From: CALDTK01 sp045110575
GTDB taxonomy: Bacteria > Bacteroidota > Bacteroidia > Chitinophagales > Saprospiraceae
Direction of reading: 5' to 3'
Assembly (NCBI GenBank): GCA_045110575.1
Contig: JBGCGF010000008.1
Coordinates: 14,365 to 78,364 of the forward strand
DNA: 64,000 bases
Position numbers and translations under genes: made by a program. Under the pieces are notes generated by a model that saw nothing but the letters and a program-made list of their open reading frames with translations, was not told the DNA's origin and did not search any database. This document shows, in pieces, positions 25,329-35,378 of this stretch (positions within the stretch are counted from its first letter, which is position 1; each line of letters opens with the position of its first letter).

Positions 25329-26750
25329 TTGAAGTTTTCTGATCTCGCGCTCGACGAGCGCATACTACGTGCCGTAGCCGAAAAAGGCTACGAGACGCCA
25401 ACTCCAATTCAGGAAGGTGCAATTCCTAAGGTACTCAACGGTGACGACGTCATCGGAGTAGCTCAAACGGGAACAGGTAAGACTGCCGCGTTCTCGATCC
25501 CAACCCTACAAATTCTTACAGAAAAGGCACACACTCGTCGCGGACAGCGCACGATCAAAGGCCTTATTCTTACGCCAACGCGTGAACTTGCGATTCAAAT
25601 TGCCGAGAACCTCGACGATTACGGCAAGTACCTCGACCTCAAGTACCTCGTTATTTTCGGTGGTGTAGGTCAAAACCCTCAGGTTAAAGCATTACAGCGC
25701 GGAGTTGATCTTCTCGTGGCGACTCCAGGTCGTTTGCTCGACTTGATGAATCAAGGTCACGTCGATTTACGAAGCATTGAGTTCTTCGTACTTGATGAGG
25801 CCGACCGCATGCTTGACATGGGCTTTGTACATGATGTACGTAAGGTCCTCAAGTTGCTTCCTTCGAATCGCCAAAACCTTCTCTTCTCCGCGACGATGCC
25901 TAACAACATCATCACGTTGGCGAAGGGATTTATGTCCGATCCACAAACGGTAGCAGTAACACCTCCAAGCACAACTGCTGAGCGTGTCGATCAAGCCGTT
26001 TACTTCGTAGCAAAGGGTGACAAGCGTCGCCTTCTTAAGCACCTCTTACTCGATGAAATTCGTGGACAGGTGCTCGTGTTCTCACGCACGAAGCACGGTG
26101 CGAACCGTATCGTGAAAGACCTCAATGCTGATGGCATTGATGCTGCAGCTATTCACGGCAACAAATCACAGACAGCTCGTCAAAAGGCCCTCGGAGCTTT
26201 CAAGGACGGAACCCTTCGCGTACTCGTCGCTACTGATATCGCAGCCCGCGGTATTGATGTCGAAGAACTACCACAGGTGATCCAGTTTGACTTGCCAAAC
26301 ATCGCTGAGACGTATGTACACCGTATCGGTCGTACTGGTCGTGCGGGGTCAAGCGGTCAAGCGATCAGCTTCTGTGATACAGATGAAAAAGCATACTTGC
26401 GAGATATCTACAAGCTTACCAAGCAAAAGATAGACATCGTCGAGGATCATGCTTTTGTACTTGCCGATGATGGTGAGCCAGATCCACAACGTGCAATACC
26501 TGCAGATGGACGCGACAAGCACCAACACCCACGCAACCCTGAGCATCAAGGTGGCGGCGGTGGACGCGGTCGTGGTCGTTCAGGTGGCGGCGGCGGTCGC
26601 GGTCGTTCTGGCGGCGGCGGTGGTGGCGGAGGTCGTTCAGGTGGCGGCGGCGGCGGAGGTCGCAGTCGTTCTGGCAGCGGCGGTGGCGGCGGAGGTCGCT
26701 CTTCGTCTTCAGCTGGTGGTGGCGGTAGTGGAAACCGCGGCCGACGGTAG
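25329..26750 (+). CDS. rhlE: RhlE-type DEAD-box RNA helicase with Gly/Arg-rich tail
   Basis: This 473-aa ATP-dependent RNA helicase acts in RNA decay, ribosome assembly or cold adaptation. Motifs in order are the Q motif (TPTPIQEGAIP), motif I AQTGTGKT, PTRELAIQ, TPGRLLDL, DEAD in VLDEADRMLDMG, SAT in LFSATMP, ATDIAARGIDV and HRIGRTGRAG. Residues ~400-473 are almost only Gly, Arg and Ser (RGRGRSGGGGGRGRSGGGG), an RGG-like tail expected to bind RNA and to be disordered; many Bacteroidota RhlE proteins have one. The start sits at the beginning of the Q-motif region. The gene lies on the plus strand between P3 and P4, so it interrupts the lipoprotein array. A strong terminator follows. Confidence 0.95.
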   Translation: MKFSDLALDERILRAVAEKGYETPTPIQEGAIPKVLNGDDVIGVAQTGTGKTAAFSIPTLQILTEKAHTRRGQRTIKGLILTPTRELAIQIAENLDDYGKYLDLKYLVIFGGVGQNPQVKALQRGVDLLVATPGRLLDLMNQGHVDLRSIEFFVLDEADRMLDMGFVHDVRKVLKLLPSNRQNLLFSATMPNNIITLAKGFMSDPQTVAVTPPSTTAERVDQAVYFVAKGDKRRLLKHLLLDEIRGQVLVFSRTKHGANRIVKDLNADGIDAAAIHGNKSQTARQKALGAFKDGTLRVLVATDIAARGIDVEELPQVIQFDLPNIAETYVHRIGRTGRAGSSGQAISFCDTDEKAYLRDIYKLTKQKIDIVEDHAFVLADDGEPDPQRAIPADGRDKHQHPRNPEHQGGGGGRGRGRSGGGGGRGRSGGGGGGGGRSGGGGGGGRSRSGSGGGGGGRSSSSAGGGGSGNRGRR

Positions 26751-26811
26751 ATGATTGTCGAGCGATGCATTTAGCGTCTCTCGATTGTTGACTACGTTCT
26801 ATTGTTAAACT

Positions 26812-26852
26812 AAACGGACTCCTTCGCACTTGTGCAAAGGAGTCCGTTTTTT
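26812..26852 (+). terminator. Intrinsic terminator between rhlE and P4
   Basis: AACGGACTCCTT pairs with AAGGAGTCCGTT around a GCAC/GTGC inner stem, then six T on the plus strand. On the minus strand the flank is poorer in T, so it mainly serves rhlE. Confidence 0.85.
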
Positions 26853-27706
26853 GTTGATGCTCGATGTGAGCTTAGTAAGTGTGTGGAAGTGTCCTGACCT
26901 GACTTGGTCGCCTGCTACTAGTCAGGCTTCGCATAGAAAGCAAGTTGAACAGTATGGGTACTAGTAAGATTTCCATTTCTATCAATGAAATCTACTGCCG
27001 CGGGTCCAATCTCTCCGACGGTATAAACGAAATTTGCATCAGCAACTTCAGAAATCGAATATGGGACTTCGCTAATCTCGTATCGATAGCTTTCTACATT
27101 AGAAAAGCCAAAAATTGACAAATTCCCTCCCGTCCGAGTTGGAGTTGTTGTAGGGGTAGTATAAGTGCCGATCTCTATAGGGTGTGGTAAACTCGCGTCA
27201 CCAAACGATAATACAAAATTTGCTCCTGAGCCGCCGTTGGAAAGGCTCCCAGTAATACGGAAGAGGCCATTTGTGTAGTGAGCAAGTACGCATGTACCAC
27301 CGACGTGCGTAATGCCATCAATGGTCATTTCAAAGTAACCTCTCGCTTCGTCGCAGGCTTCGATAGTGCCTGTAAGAATGTTATTACTGTGAGGGAAGGT
27401 TTGTTCCCCAGTTTGACGAGTCGCTAAATTTTCCACTTGAACAGTCACATCCGAATTGTCACAAAGAAGGAAGTCTTTGGTGAAGCTCCCATCAGGTCGG
27501 ATAGCTACCGAGGCTACCATTTCTCTAGAATGAAATATGTTAACTACCCCGTCTGATATTGGTACACCGTTACAAGTTGCTAGACCCGTAACGTTGGTCA
27601 TTATATTTCGAGTGCCAGATGAAGTAAGGATCGTCCCTATGTCTGTATCTGAGGTAAATGGTCCTATTTCTCTAGCGATTAGATACGGCTCACCTTCGCA
27701 GTCACT

Positions 27707-27747
<41 letters not shown>

Positions 27748-28294
27748 CAGCGTTTCGTTGGCCGGTACTATACCGCAGAAAACCCCATTCTCATCCGTGT
27801 ATCCGTAAGTGGAACCCCAATTTTGGCTTTCGATGATGAGCGTAATGTTGCCTGAATTACTTTCATTTGTACCCTCGAAAAGAACGGTGCCACACAAGAG
27901 AATGTAATCTGTAGGGATATCACAATTCCAGAAGGTAAAGTGAGATACCTGGCCAACATACACGCCGTTTTCTAGCGTTGCTGAGCCTTCTTCAATCCAC
28001 ATAGCGGTGTTTTTGTCGAAGTACCACAAAGGCATAGATGAGGGATTGGTACCTGAAGCGTTGCTTGGCTCAGGTACACGTAACGTAGCTTCTTTGCCTT
28101 CTTTTAAGACTACTTCTTCGCCAGTTACATCAGTAAGCTCAACGGCAAGCATTCCGTAGCTGATGAGTAATTGTGTGTTATCGTTAGCATCCTGCGCGCG
28201 CAAGTCGCCCGGCATTTGAGCTTCGAAATTTTCGCCGTTTGGATCAAGGTAATGTGCTACGACGGTCACCATGCCAGTGACGGGCGATCCGTCT

Positions 28295-28308
28295 GTTTTG
28301 GCGAAAGC
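28295..28308 (+). repeat. Iterated 14-mer, exact copy (in P4)
   Basis: GTTTTGGCGAAAGC; read as Ala-Phe-Ala-Lys-Thr on the minus strand, at the same position as in P2, P3 and P5. Confidence 0.9.
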
Positions 28309-28432
28309 CTCACTTGGGAATTCAACTTGAGCTCCTGAGTTTTGAATATTGACGGTGCCTCCAGTAGTCGCGTCGACCAGGTAGGATTGCGCCTTGCTGA
28401 GGACCTGTACATTCAACTCATAACGACTATCA

Positions 28433-28446
28433 GCTTTCGCCAAAAC
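28433..28446 (-). repeat. Iterated 14-mer, second exact copy in P4
   Basis: GTTTTGGCGAAAGC on the minus strand, read as Val-Leu-Ala-Lys-Ala, a different frame from the first copy. The other paralogs lack it here. Confidence 0.9.
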
Positions 28447-28892
28447 AGTACGACTTCCTTGCAGGTGTTCATCAGAGGAGAACGTAACATAAGCTTGGTC
28501 TTCAACTATGTCAGCGTTATCGATAGCCCAAAGTCCATCAGCATTCGTGAGTGCAGACATATTGCCAGCTTGTACGAGGGCTCCTTCAACAGGTGTGCCT
28601 GTATTGTCGGTGAGCTGGCCAAAGAAGTTGGCTGTTATGGTTGTTCCTGGAAGAGTGGGAGTATTTGATTCCGTAATCTCTTCGTCCTTGTCACAGGCTG
28701 AAAATGTTAGGAGAAGGAAGCTTAGTAAGAGTAGAGTTAGTCTCATCTGTAATTTTTAATAGTCTTTGTACTTAATGAATTTCTTATACATGTTGTATAA
28801 ATTATATGTAAAATGCTATAGTGGTTAATGAATATACGAAAAGTGACGAAATACAAATTTTACAGAGTTTGGTCAGGAATAGTCGTCGAACG

Positions 28893-28929
28893 AAAAAGGG
28901 GCGAACATGCATTTCTGCACGTTCGCCCC
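28893..28929 (-). terminator. Intrinsic terminator after P5
   Basis: GGGGCGAAC (28898-28906) and GTTCGCCCC (28921-28929) pair around TGCA/TGCA, followed by five T on the minus strand. The GGGGCGAAC stem is shared with the terminators after P2 and P3. Confidence 0.75.
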
Positions 28930-28971
28930 TACATAAAAGTGAGAACTAATTCTAGTTAAAACCTAGTGTTT

Positions 28972-30759
28972 CTAAAAGTATGGTGCCGAGAAATTGATTT
29001 GGATGTTGTGCGTTACGGTAACACCAAAGCTGTCGGTTGCTGTTTCAGTGAAAGGTCCAATCTGCCCCCGAACAAACGGTGAAGCTGTCGTAGGGAGCTC
29101 TGAGATAGCTACGTCATAATCAGACTGTATGCTTAGGAATCCTGTAGACACCTGACCAGAGTAGACGTAAAGTCCACGCTGCCCGTTTGGCTCGGGACTC
29201 ACTGTGTATGTTCCTAAAGCTGGGGGACTCGGCAAATCTTCAGTGGTTAAGCTAAATCCTGATGTTTGGCCTCCGGAATAAACAAAGCCACTCGTGAAGG
29301 TGTATGATCCATCATTGTTATAGTAGATGGAATCAAATCCTGTTTCTGTAACACCATCAACGATCAATTCGAAGTAGTTGCTTAGTGTTTGAACACAAGC
29401 TCCAATGTCACCAGTTGCGATGTTGTTACTGTAAGCAAAAGTTTCAGTTCCTTCCTCAAGCGTTGCATAATTAACTACGCTCACTGTAATTTCTGAGGTG
29501 TCGCAGCTCAAGAAATCCGTCGTAAAGCTTCCGTTCGGTTGCACTGTCGTTGTTGTAATGTGAGATCCGTTTTGGAAGATTCTAACGGCTCCACTTGTGA
29601 GTGGTGTTCCATTACAGTTTGCTGTACCTGAAACGGTGGTCAGCAAGTTTTGCGGACTTGGAACGGTGATCGTTCCCAAGTCGGTATCTGCACTGAAAGG
29701 TCCTATGGTGACGGTAAAGGTTGGCTGGTTGCAGGCTCCTCGAACGGTAAAGGTTAGCGTTTCATTCGCTGGAACGATTCCGCAAAACTGTCCGTTCTCA
29801 TCGGTGTAGCCGTATCCACTTCCCCAGAGTAGGCTCTCTATAATCAAGGTTAGGTTTGCTGCAGTTGTAGTGTCTGTTCCTTCAAAGACAACAGTTCCAC
29901 ACAGGCGGATGTAATCGGTTGGGATATCGCAATTCCAGAAGGTAAAGTGGCTAACCTCACCTACATAGCTACCGTTCTGGAGCGTTGCTGAACCTTCTTC
30001 GAGCCACTGTGCAGAAGCGTCGTCGAAGTACCAGAGAGGAATAGTTTGAGGTGCAGTATTCGCCGCATCACCTGCTACTGGAAGAGAGATTGTTGCAGTT
30101 TGACCAGCAGCGAGTTGGAGTTCATTGCCAACGTTATCGAACAGTTCAACACTTACCATCCCATAAGTGATGAGTAGGCGAGAGTCGCCTGAGGTAGTGG
30201 TAGCGCGAAGGTCGCCCGGCATGCGGTCGCCAGTACTTAGATCATTTGGATCGAGGTAGGCTGCTTCAACACGGACGGTGCCGGTATAAGGTGTGCCGTC
30301 GGTTTTGGCGAAAGCAGAACCAGGAAACGTAACAGATGCATCAGATCCTGTGATGTTGACTGTTCCTCCAGAAGTGGCATCGACCGAAAGTGTGCCGGTA
30401 TACTGAAGCATTTCAACGTCAACTTCATAGGTGTTACTTCCTTCTACAAGTAAGGTGCGACTGCCTTTGTGATGACGATCGGCTGCAAACTGAATGAACG
30501 CCTGATCTTTAACCACAGAGGCGTTATTGATGCTCCAAAGACCTTCTTGGTCGGTGGTCGCTTGCTTATTACCAATGCGTACTTCTGCGCCTTGGACAAC
30601 GACGCCTTGGTCGTTGGTTAGTTGGCCAAAGAAATTGGCAGTGACGGTTTCGCCAGAGAGAGTTGTTTCCGTGAAGGTTACAACTTCGGTTATTTCTTCC
30701 GTTTCACAAGAGGCAAACGCCAAGGCAAGTGAAAGGAAAAGGAGAATGTTAAAGCGCAT
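28972..30759 (-). CDS. Carboxypeptidase-regulatory-like lipoprotein, paralog P5
   Basis: A 595-aa lipoprotein: lipobox FASC + ETEE, ANFFGQLTNDQGVVVQGAEV, AFAKTDGTPYTGTVRVEAAY, IPLWYFDDASAQWLEEGSAT, HFTFWNCDIPTDYIRLCG. The N-terminal ~450 residues are very close to P1/P2, while residues ~450-555 differ (YYNNDGSYTFTSGFVYSGGQ). The ATG at 30759 gives a normal signal peptide; the frame is open 135 bp further upstream but that part holds no signal. It is the first gene of the array in the direction of transcription, with the TCGCGAACA element in its leader and a GGGGCGAAC terminator after it. Confidence 0.82.
   Translation of the reverse strand: MRFNILLFLSLALAFASCETEEITEVVTFTETTLSGETVTANFFGQLTNDQGVVVQGAEVRIGNKQATTDQEGLWSINNASVVKDQAFIQFAADRHHKGSRTLLVEGSNTYEVDVEMLQYTGTLSVDATSGGTVNITGSDASVTFPGSAFAKTDGTPYTGTVRVEAAYLDPNDLSTGDRMPGDLRATTTSGDSRLLITYGMVSVELFDNVGNELQLAAGQTATISLPVAGDAANTAPQTIPLWYFDDASAQWLEEGSATLQNGSYVGEVSHFTFWNCDIPTDYIRLCGTVVFEGTDTTTAANLTLIIESLLWGSGYGYTDENGQFCGIVPANETLTFTVRGACNQPTFTVTIGPFSADTDLGTITVPSPQNLLTTVSGTANCNGTPLTSGAVRIFQNGSHITTTTVQPNGSFTTDFLSCDTSEITVSVVNYATLEEGTETFAYSNNIATGDIGACVQTLSNYFELIVDGVTETGFDSIYYNNDGSYTFTSGFVYSGGQTSGFSLTTEDLPSPPALGTYTVSPEPNGQRGLYVYSGQVSTGFLSIQSDYDVAISELPTTASPFVRGQIGPFTETATDSFGVTVTHNIQINFSAPYF
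30302..30315 (+). repeat. Iterated 14-mer, exact copy (in P5)
   Basis: GTTTTGGCGAAAGC; here the minus-strand reading is Ser-Ala-Phe-Ala-Lys-Thr. Confidence 0.9.
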
Positions 30760-30956
30760 AAAGCGTGAGTTATCGGGTTTTGGAATGTTCCACTGCACCA
30801 GCAGGTACAAGGGTGTGTGTCGCGAACACTTTCCAGATACCGGTAGACTCCCGATCGCTGCATGAGCAACCTGTCGATTATGATTAATTGTCACTTTGCA
30901 GGCAATTGCTGCGGTAGTTAAATGGCTGTACTATATAGGTTCTCGTGCTATTAAAG

Positions 30957-31544
30957 CTAACTAATAATGGGTTGATCTTTTTTTATCTGCCGGTTCGTTT
31001 TCCAGCTAGCATACTTCCGCCATCCCCAAATAATTATACTTAATAACATTGCAATTGCAACAATAGGAGAGAGTATTGTCAATAAGGAAAGAAAGAATGC
31101 GCCTAGGTTTTTACCTGTCGAAACGATCGGGTTAGCTATACCTCCAGTACTGGCTGTGCTCATGCCGCGGAGTAGGGTAGTTCCGGCCTGGATTCCGCCT
31201 GCAGCGCTTCCGCCGGCGATCATTCCAAGAATCCATTGCAGCGCTTCGGACTCAATTTGGAAAAATGAAGTGGCAATTAAACCGCCGGCTAATATTGCTC
31301 CTGGACCTGCAACCGTATCCAGTGCATTGTCAACCCAGGGGATGTAGTATGCGCCAAGCTCAACAACGCTAGCTGTGGCGAAAGCAATGATCGCAGGCAA
31401 ACTTGCCATCCATTCAAATCCTTCTGCTGGAGAAATGTAGCCTTGATTGGTTGCTACGCTTGCGATGAGTGCAGGTAGGAAAATTCGCATGCCAGTAGCA
31501 GCGCTGAGACATATACCAAGTAAGATGCTGAGGGCGAGTTCCAT
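30957..31544 (-). CDS. DUF4126-domain membrane protein
   Basis: This 195-aa inner-membrane protein has about five hydrophobic helices (LSILLGICLSAATGMRIFLP, AIIAFATASVVELGAYYIPW, FLSLLTILSPIVAIAMLLSI). The Gly/Ala-rich motif GPGAILAGGLIATSFFQIES and GMIAGGSAAGGIQAGTTLLR match DUF4126. No function is established. It is divergent from the AMP nucleosidase gene. The ATG at 31544 gives an N-terminal helix and is well supported. Confidence 0.85.
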   Translation of the reverse strand: MELALSILLGICLSAATGMRIFLPALIASVATNQGYISPAEGFEWMASLPAIIAFATASVVELGAYYIPWVDNALDTVAGPGAILAGGLIATSFFQIESEALQWILGMIAGGSAAGGIQAGTTLLRGMSTASTGGIANPIVSTGKNLGAFFLSLLTILSPIVAIAMLLSIIIWGWRKYASWKTNRQIKKDQPIIS

Positions 31545-31643
31545 GTGGTCAAGGTAGCTACATAGAATTCTTTTTCAGCTTTAGCTAAGCTGATCTAAAG
31601 ATTCGCCAAACCTATAATGGTGCTTTTTGCGTTAACCTTCGTA

Positions 31644-32444
31644 ATGAAAAGCAAATCCGACATCGTATCCAACTGGTTGCCACGCTACACAGGCATGGCT
31701 GTAGAAGACTTTAGCCGCTACATTTTGCTCACCAATTTTTCAGGTTACCTGAAGAAGTTTGCAGAGTGGGGTAACACTGAAATTGTCGGAGCTGACAGGG
31801 CAATGCCTTGTGCTACAGCAGGGGGTATCACGATGATCAACTTTGGAATGGGATCGCCGAATACGGCTTCCGTTTGTGATTTGCTAACTGCATTAGGTCC
31901 TCTTGATGATAAAGGTCGCCGAAAGGGACCTAAAGCCGTGCTCTTTCTCGGTAAGTGCGGTGGACTCAAAAAGAAGAATAAGCTTGGCGATCTAATCCTT
32001 CCTATCGGAGCAATTCGGGGTGAAGGAACCAGTGACAGTTACTTGCCACCTGAAGTGCCAGCGCTTCCTGCGTTTGCTCTACAGAAGGCCATTTCGACCA
32101 CGATTCGAGATGCCAAGCGTGATTACTGGACAGGAACCGTTTACACGACGAACCGCAGGGTTTGGGAGCATGATAATAAGTTCAAACGTTACCTAGGCCG
32201 TACGCGTGCCATGGCTATAGATATGGAAACAGCGACGCTCTTTACTGCAGCGTTTAAGAACAAGTTTCCTGCTGGTGCACTTTTGCTCGTGAGTGATACT
32301 CCTATGACTCCAGAGGGAGTCAAGACAGAAGCTTCAGATGCGAAAGTGACGCAGGAATATGTAGACTTCCACGTACAGATGGGCATCGACTCTCTCAAGC
32401 AGTTGATGAACAAAGGGAATACGGTCAAGCATTTGAAATTTTAA
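31644..32444 (+). CDS. amn: AMP nucleosidase
   Basis: This 266-aa cytoplasmic enzyme of the PNP/UDP phosphorylase fold hydrolyses AMP to adenine and ribose 5-phosphate. Visible features are GGITMINFGMGSPNTASVCD, VLFLGKCGGLKKKNKLGDLI, LPIGAIRGEGTSDSYLPPEV, AIDMETATLFTAAFKN (base/ribose-site Met-Glu) and LLLVSDTPMTPEGVKT. This is the short form without the N-terminal regulatory domain of the enterobacterial enzyme. The ATG at 31644 begins MKSKSDIV; an ATG 27 bp earlier is possible. The stop codon lies inside a 24-bp perfect inverted repeat. Confidence 0.9.
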   Translation: MKSKSDIVSNWLPRYTGMAVEDFSRYILLTNFSGYLKKFAEWGNTEIVGADRAMPCATAGGITMINFGMGSPNTASVCDLLTALGPLDDKGRRKGPKAVLFLGKCGGLKKKNKLGDLILPIGAIRGEGTSDSYLPPEVPALPAFALQKAISTTIRDAKRDYWTGTVYTTNRRVWEHDNKFKRYLGRTRAMAIDMETATLFTAAFKNKFPAGALLLVSDTPMTPEGVKTEASDAKVTQEYVDFHVQMGIDSLKQLMNKGNTVKHLKF

Positions 32445-32484
32445 AAGTGAGGCAAAGCCGCACTTTTAAAATTTCAAATGCTTG
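32426..32484 (+). terminator. 24-bp perfect hairpin spanning the amn stop codon
   Basis: The last 16 coding bases, the stop and 5 further bases (32426-32449) are exactly repeated in inverted form at 32461-32484; the 11-base loop contains GGC/GCC that extends the stem. It should stall or end transcription, though no T run follows. Confidence 0.7.
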
Positions 32485-32732
32485 AGAATTTTGAGTTGGT
32501 GTACTCAGCTTTGCTGAGTCAATTTTGAATTTTGAATGTTCGTGACGGCCGCTGTGGCGGGCACTAACTCAAAATGCTTTAGCCCTTTGAGTTAGTGCTT
32601 TGCAGGCACGGGACTTTCGGCCTTTACGTATGCTTTTATTTAGGGCCGAACGTTCTGTTGCGACTGCATTGAGCTCGGGCTTTAGTCCAGCGAACACCCC
32701 CCAAAAGCATTTCTGCTTAGCGTTCCCAACGC
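32485..32732. repeat. Hairpin chain between amn and the DUF5916 gene
   Basis: Contains ACTCA/TGAGT, the 19-mer CAATTTTGAATTTTGAATG (32520-32538) shared with 12.2 kb, a perfect 12-bp CACTAACTCAAA/TTTGAGTTAGTG pair, and GTGC/GCAC. No coding potential is seen. It lies between convergent genes. Confidence 0.55.
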
Positions 32733-35378
32733 TTACCACTTCCCGAGCGTCGGTCCAACATCTAGCCAGTACACCATTTTGAGTGTTAGGCTGTTGTTGA
32801 TCTGATCGTTGCCGAGGCGGTTGAGGTTGGGGAAATAGCCACCACTGAAGGTGCCTTCGTAAAAGGACTGTGTCTTGTAACTCAAGAAAATGTCAGACCC
32901 TGGAGCGAAGCGCCACCTGTAGAAAAGGTCAACGTTGAAGGCATTGAAATTTTGATCGTGGACAGAGTTCCCGTCTTCGTCGGTGCCGAGGTATTGAGTC
33001 GGTCTTGGTGTTCCGTCCATACTGTTGACCTTGAAATATTCAACATGATTGACGCGGCTCCAATAGTGCCGAATACGCAGGTTGATATTCATCTGCGCAT
33101 TGAAACTATAACTTGAACTTGCTTCTAATTCAGCAATTCTAATTGTTCGGTAACTCAACGCGATCTCGTCATCTGCGAGGGTTCCGTAGCCTGTCGTAGA
33201 AGGGTCTAGTGTATTGTAGCGGGTACCAGCAGCGACTAACTCGTAGCGGTCAATAGCAGCTTGCGTATGACCGATATAGCCGAGGTAGCGAACGTTTTTC
33301 CGAAAGGTGCCTCCAATTCGAAAGTCAAGATTATCGCTTACGCGAAAACGAGGACTGATGTAAATTCCCTGTGTACGTGTGCGGCTGTCGTTCCAGAAAG
33401 AACCAAACACTGGGCGCATGTCTAAGGCAAAGCGTTTTCGATAGTCTGAGGATATGAAGCCCCCAAATTCGAAGTACTGTGGAAGTTCATAAGACACTCC
33501 AGGGGTGCGGGTGTCTTGGAATTCGTTTACACTTCGGGTTTCAGTAAATGCGAATCCACCGAACGTGAAAAATTTACGTGTCGTCCAACGGGTATCAGCT
33601 CCAACGAAACCGCTGTTGTATGCGTCAGGTTTGTACAGGCGATTGAATGCCGCAAAGACTTCTACTTCGCCTGAGTTAAATCCTCCTTTAGGTTCGAACC
33701 AGTTGTACTCGACATAGGCGTTACCTGAGCGCTCGTTGTTGAAGAAGAGGAAACCCATGTCGTTGGGGTCGTAGGTATCTGACTCTACGGTGAACTCAGC
33801 TCCGTATTGAAGGCGGCCAGTAAGTTTGTCTGCACCAACGTTGTAGGTGTGTCCAAACACGTTTTCTTGAATCGTGTTGTCTATTCCGGTGGGAACTTCG
33901 TCGTTACGAGCGATACGAGACTTATTGTACTGCTGCGAGATTCCAACCTTACCGTTCAGGCTCCAATCGTTGGCTTTGTCTCTTAGGTCAAATACTGCTC
34001 CTGTAAGGTTGGCGTCGTAGGATGCCCCTTCTCGCAGAACAGTTGTATTGATAAGCGTTACGAACGAGTTGTTAGCCAGGTTCTGGTCAAGACTTACGAC
34101 GGTGTAGTTGCTTCTTGGTCCGGTTTCAATTTCTCTTTCTTGCCCTGTAACGGTATTGCGAAGTGTGGCAAAACTGCGGCCTTCGACGGCATTGAATACG
34201 CCAATACCTAGTCCGTTGTCCATTCGTCCTGAGACCTTGGTGGCATTCAGTAGGTTGGTGCGGAGCGGGTTCTCGCTTACTTCTTCGTCGCTGGTTAGCT
34301 GATTCTCGGCGTTTGAATAATTGAACGGAACACCGCCGACCCTTCGTGAGTAGAAGAAGTTCCCTTTGTTGAACAGCTCAACTCCTTCTGTGAAGAATGC
34401 GCGATTCTCTTCGAAGAAGATCTCGTTGGCAGTCAGGTTTAGAACCTGGTCATCTGAGCGTGCATTTGAGAAATCAGGAATGGCGGTCATGTCGAGCGTA
34501 AACGCATCGGTGATACCGTACTTTAAGTCTAGTCCGCCTCCAATAGCTGAATTCCATTGGTTTTGCTCGGTGGCACTACCGTCGTAGATGTGATTTGCTG
34601 CAGCGGTCACAAAAGGAGTGGCCTGCAATCGAACGGGAGGTTTGATGTTTTGGATACCAACTAAGGCTCCCATTTGTGTCGGAGCATCTGGTCGTTTAGG
34701 ATCTACTGCGTTCCAGAACGACTCTTCTCGATAGCGGCGAATTTGTCTGGCGAAATTGATGTCCCAGGTCTGTACGTTCTCTTGTGGGAAGCGAAGTGCG
34801 GAGTAGAGGATTTTCATTTCTACGAGCCAACCGTGCTCGTTGATTTTTGCAGCTGACTCCCAAACGCCGTCCCAACTGGAGTCTCCACTTTGCATCACTT
34901 GGTTAGAGCCTCCACCGATGTCTGATCCAAATTTGGAGTCGTACTGCACATTGGCGGGGGTGACGATGAAGTTGGTCGCATTAATACCGTCTTGGTAGGG
35001 GTTAATACTTACGCCAAACCAGTCGGTGTTTCTTAGGCGATCACGTTCGCCTAGTTGTTTGAGGACACTATCAGGTGCAGCGTCGTAAAGCTGTGCCACG
35101 ATATAGAGTGCCTCGTCATCGTAGCCCACCCAGACTTCTGTATCGAACGTAGCTGGAGCGAGTGGGCGAGGGGAGTACTGTACAAAATCGACGCTTTGTG
35201 CACCTCTTACACGCTTGTTTTGGCTAAAGCCGAATGCTTGAATAGCTGGGTCAAGGACGCCGTCGATTTTCAGCTTGTCGTCCAGTTTTACTGCCTGCAG
35301 TGATTTCTGTGCAGATAGGAGTACGCTTCCGCAAAACAGGAAGGTTAAGGCTAAGAAAATTGAGCGGGAATTCGTCAT
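32733..35378 (-). CDS. DUF5916 outer-membrane protein with carbohydrate-binding-like domain
   Basis: This 881-aa exported protein has a signal peptide (IFLALTFLFCGSVLLSAQ). An N-terminal family-9-like carbohydrate-binding domain covers residues ~25-210 (KIDGVLDPAIQAFGF, EVWVGYDDEALYIVAQLYD, SWDGVWESAAKINEHGWLVE). A DUF5916 beta-barrel region fills the rest (TAIPDFSNARSDDQVLNLTA, FFEENRAFFTEGVELFN). Such proteins are common in Bacteroidota and their role is not settled; an outer-membrane location is expected. The ATG at 35378 starts the signal; one at 35390 adds four residues. A variant of the iterated 14-mer (GTTTTGGCTAAAGC) lies at 35217. Confidence 0.88.
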   Translation of the reverse strand: MTNSRSIFLALTFLFCGSVLLSAQKSLQAVKLDDKLKIDGVLDPAIQAFGFSQNKRVRGAQSVDFVQYSPRPLAPATFDTEVWVGYDDEALYIVAQLYDAAPDSVLKQLGERDRLRNTDWFGVSINPYQDGINATNFIVTPANVQYDSKFGSDIGGGSNQVMQSGDSSWDGVWESAAKINEHGWLVEMKILYSALRFPQENVQTWDINFARQIRRYREESFWNAVDPKRPDAPTQMGALVGIQNIKPPVRLQATPFVTAAANHIYDGSATEQNQWNSAIGGGLDLKYGITDAFTLDMTAIPDFSNARSDDQVLNLTANEIFFEENRAFFTEGVELFNKGNFFYSRRVGGVPFNYSNAENQLTSDEEVSENPLRTNLLNATKVSGRMDNGLGIGVFNAVEGRSFATLRNTVTGQEREIETGPRSNYTVVSLDQNLANNSFVTLINTTVLREGASYDANLTGAVFDLRDKANDWSLNGKVGISQQYNKSRIARNDEVPTGIDNTIQENVFGHTYNVGADKLTGRLQYGAEFTVESDTYDPNDMGFLFFNNERSGNAYVEYNWFEPKGGFNSGEVEVFAAFNRLYKPDAYNSGFVGADTRWTTRKFFTFGGFAFTETRSVNEFQDTRTPGVSYELPQYFEFGGFISSDYRKRFALDMRPVFGSFWNDSRTRTQGIYISPRFRVSDNLDFRIGGTFRKNVRYLGYIGHTQAAIDRYELVAAGTRYNTLDPSTTGYGTLADDEIALSYRTIRIAELEASSSYSFNAQMNINLRIRHYWSRVNHVEYFKVNSMDGTPRPTQYLGTDEDGNSVHDQNFNAFNVDLFYRWRFAPGSDIFLSYKTQSFYEGTFSGGYFPNLNRLGNDQINNSLTLKMVYWLDVGPTLGKW

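Noticed and set aside
26416..26829. Genes opposite or shifted to the rhlE tail
   Set aside because: They are the Gly/Arg-rich tail read in other frames (poly-Pro, poly-Arg/His, poly-Ala/Val), a consequence of GGC/CGT repetition.
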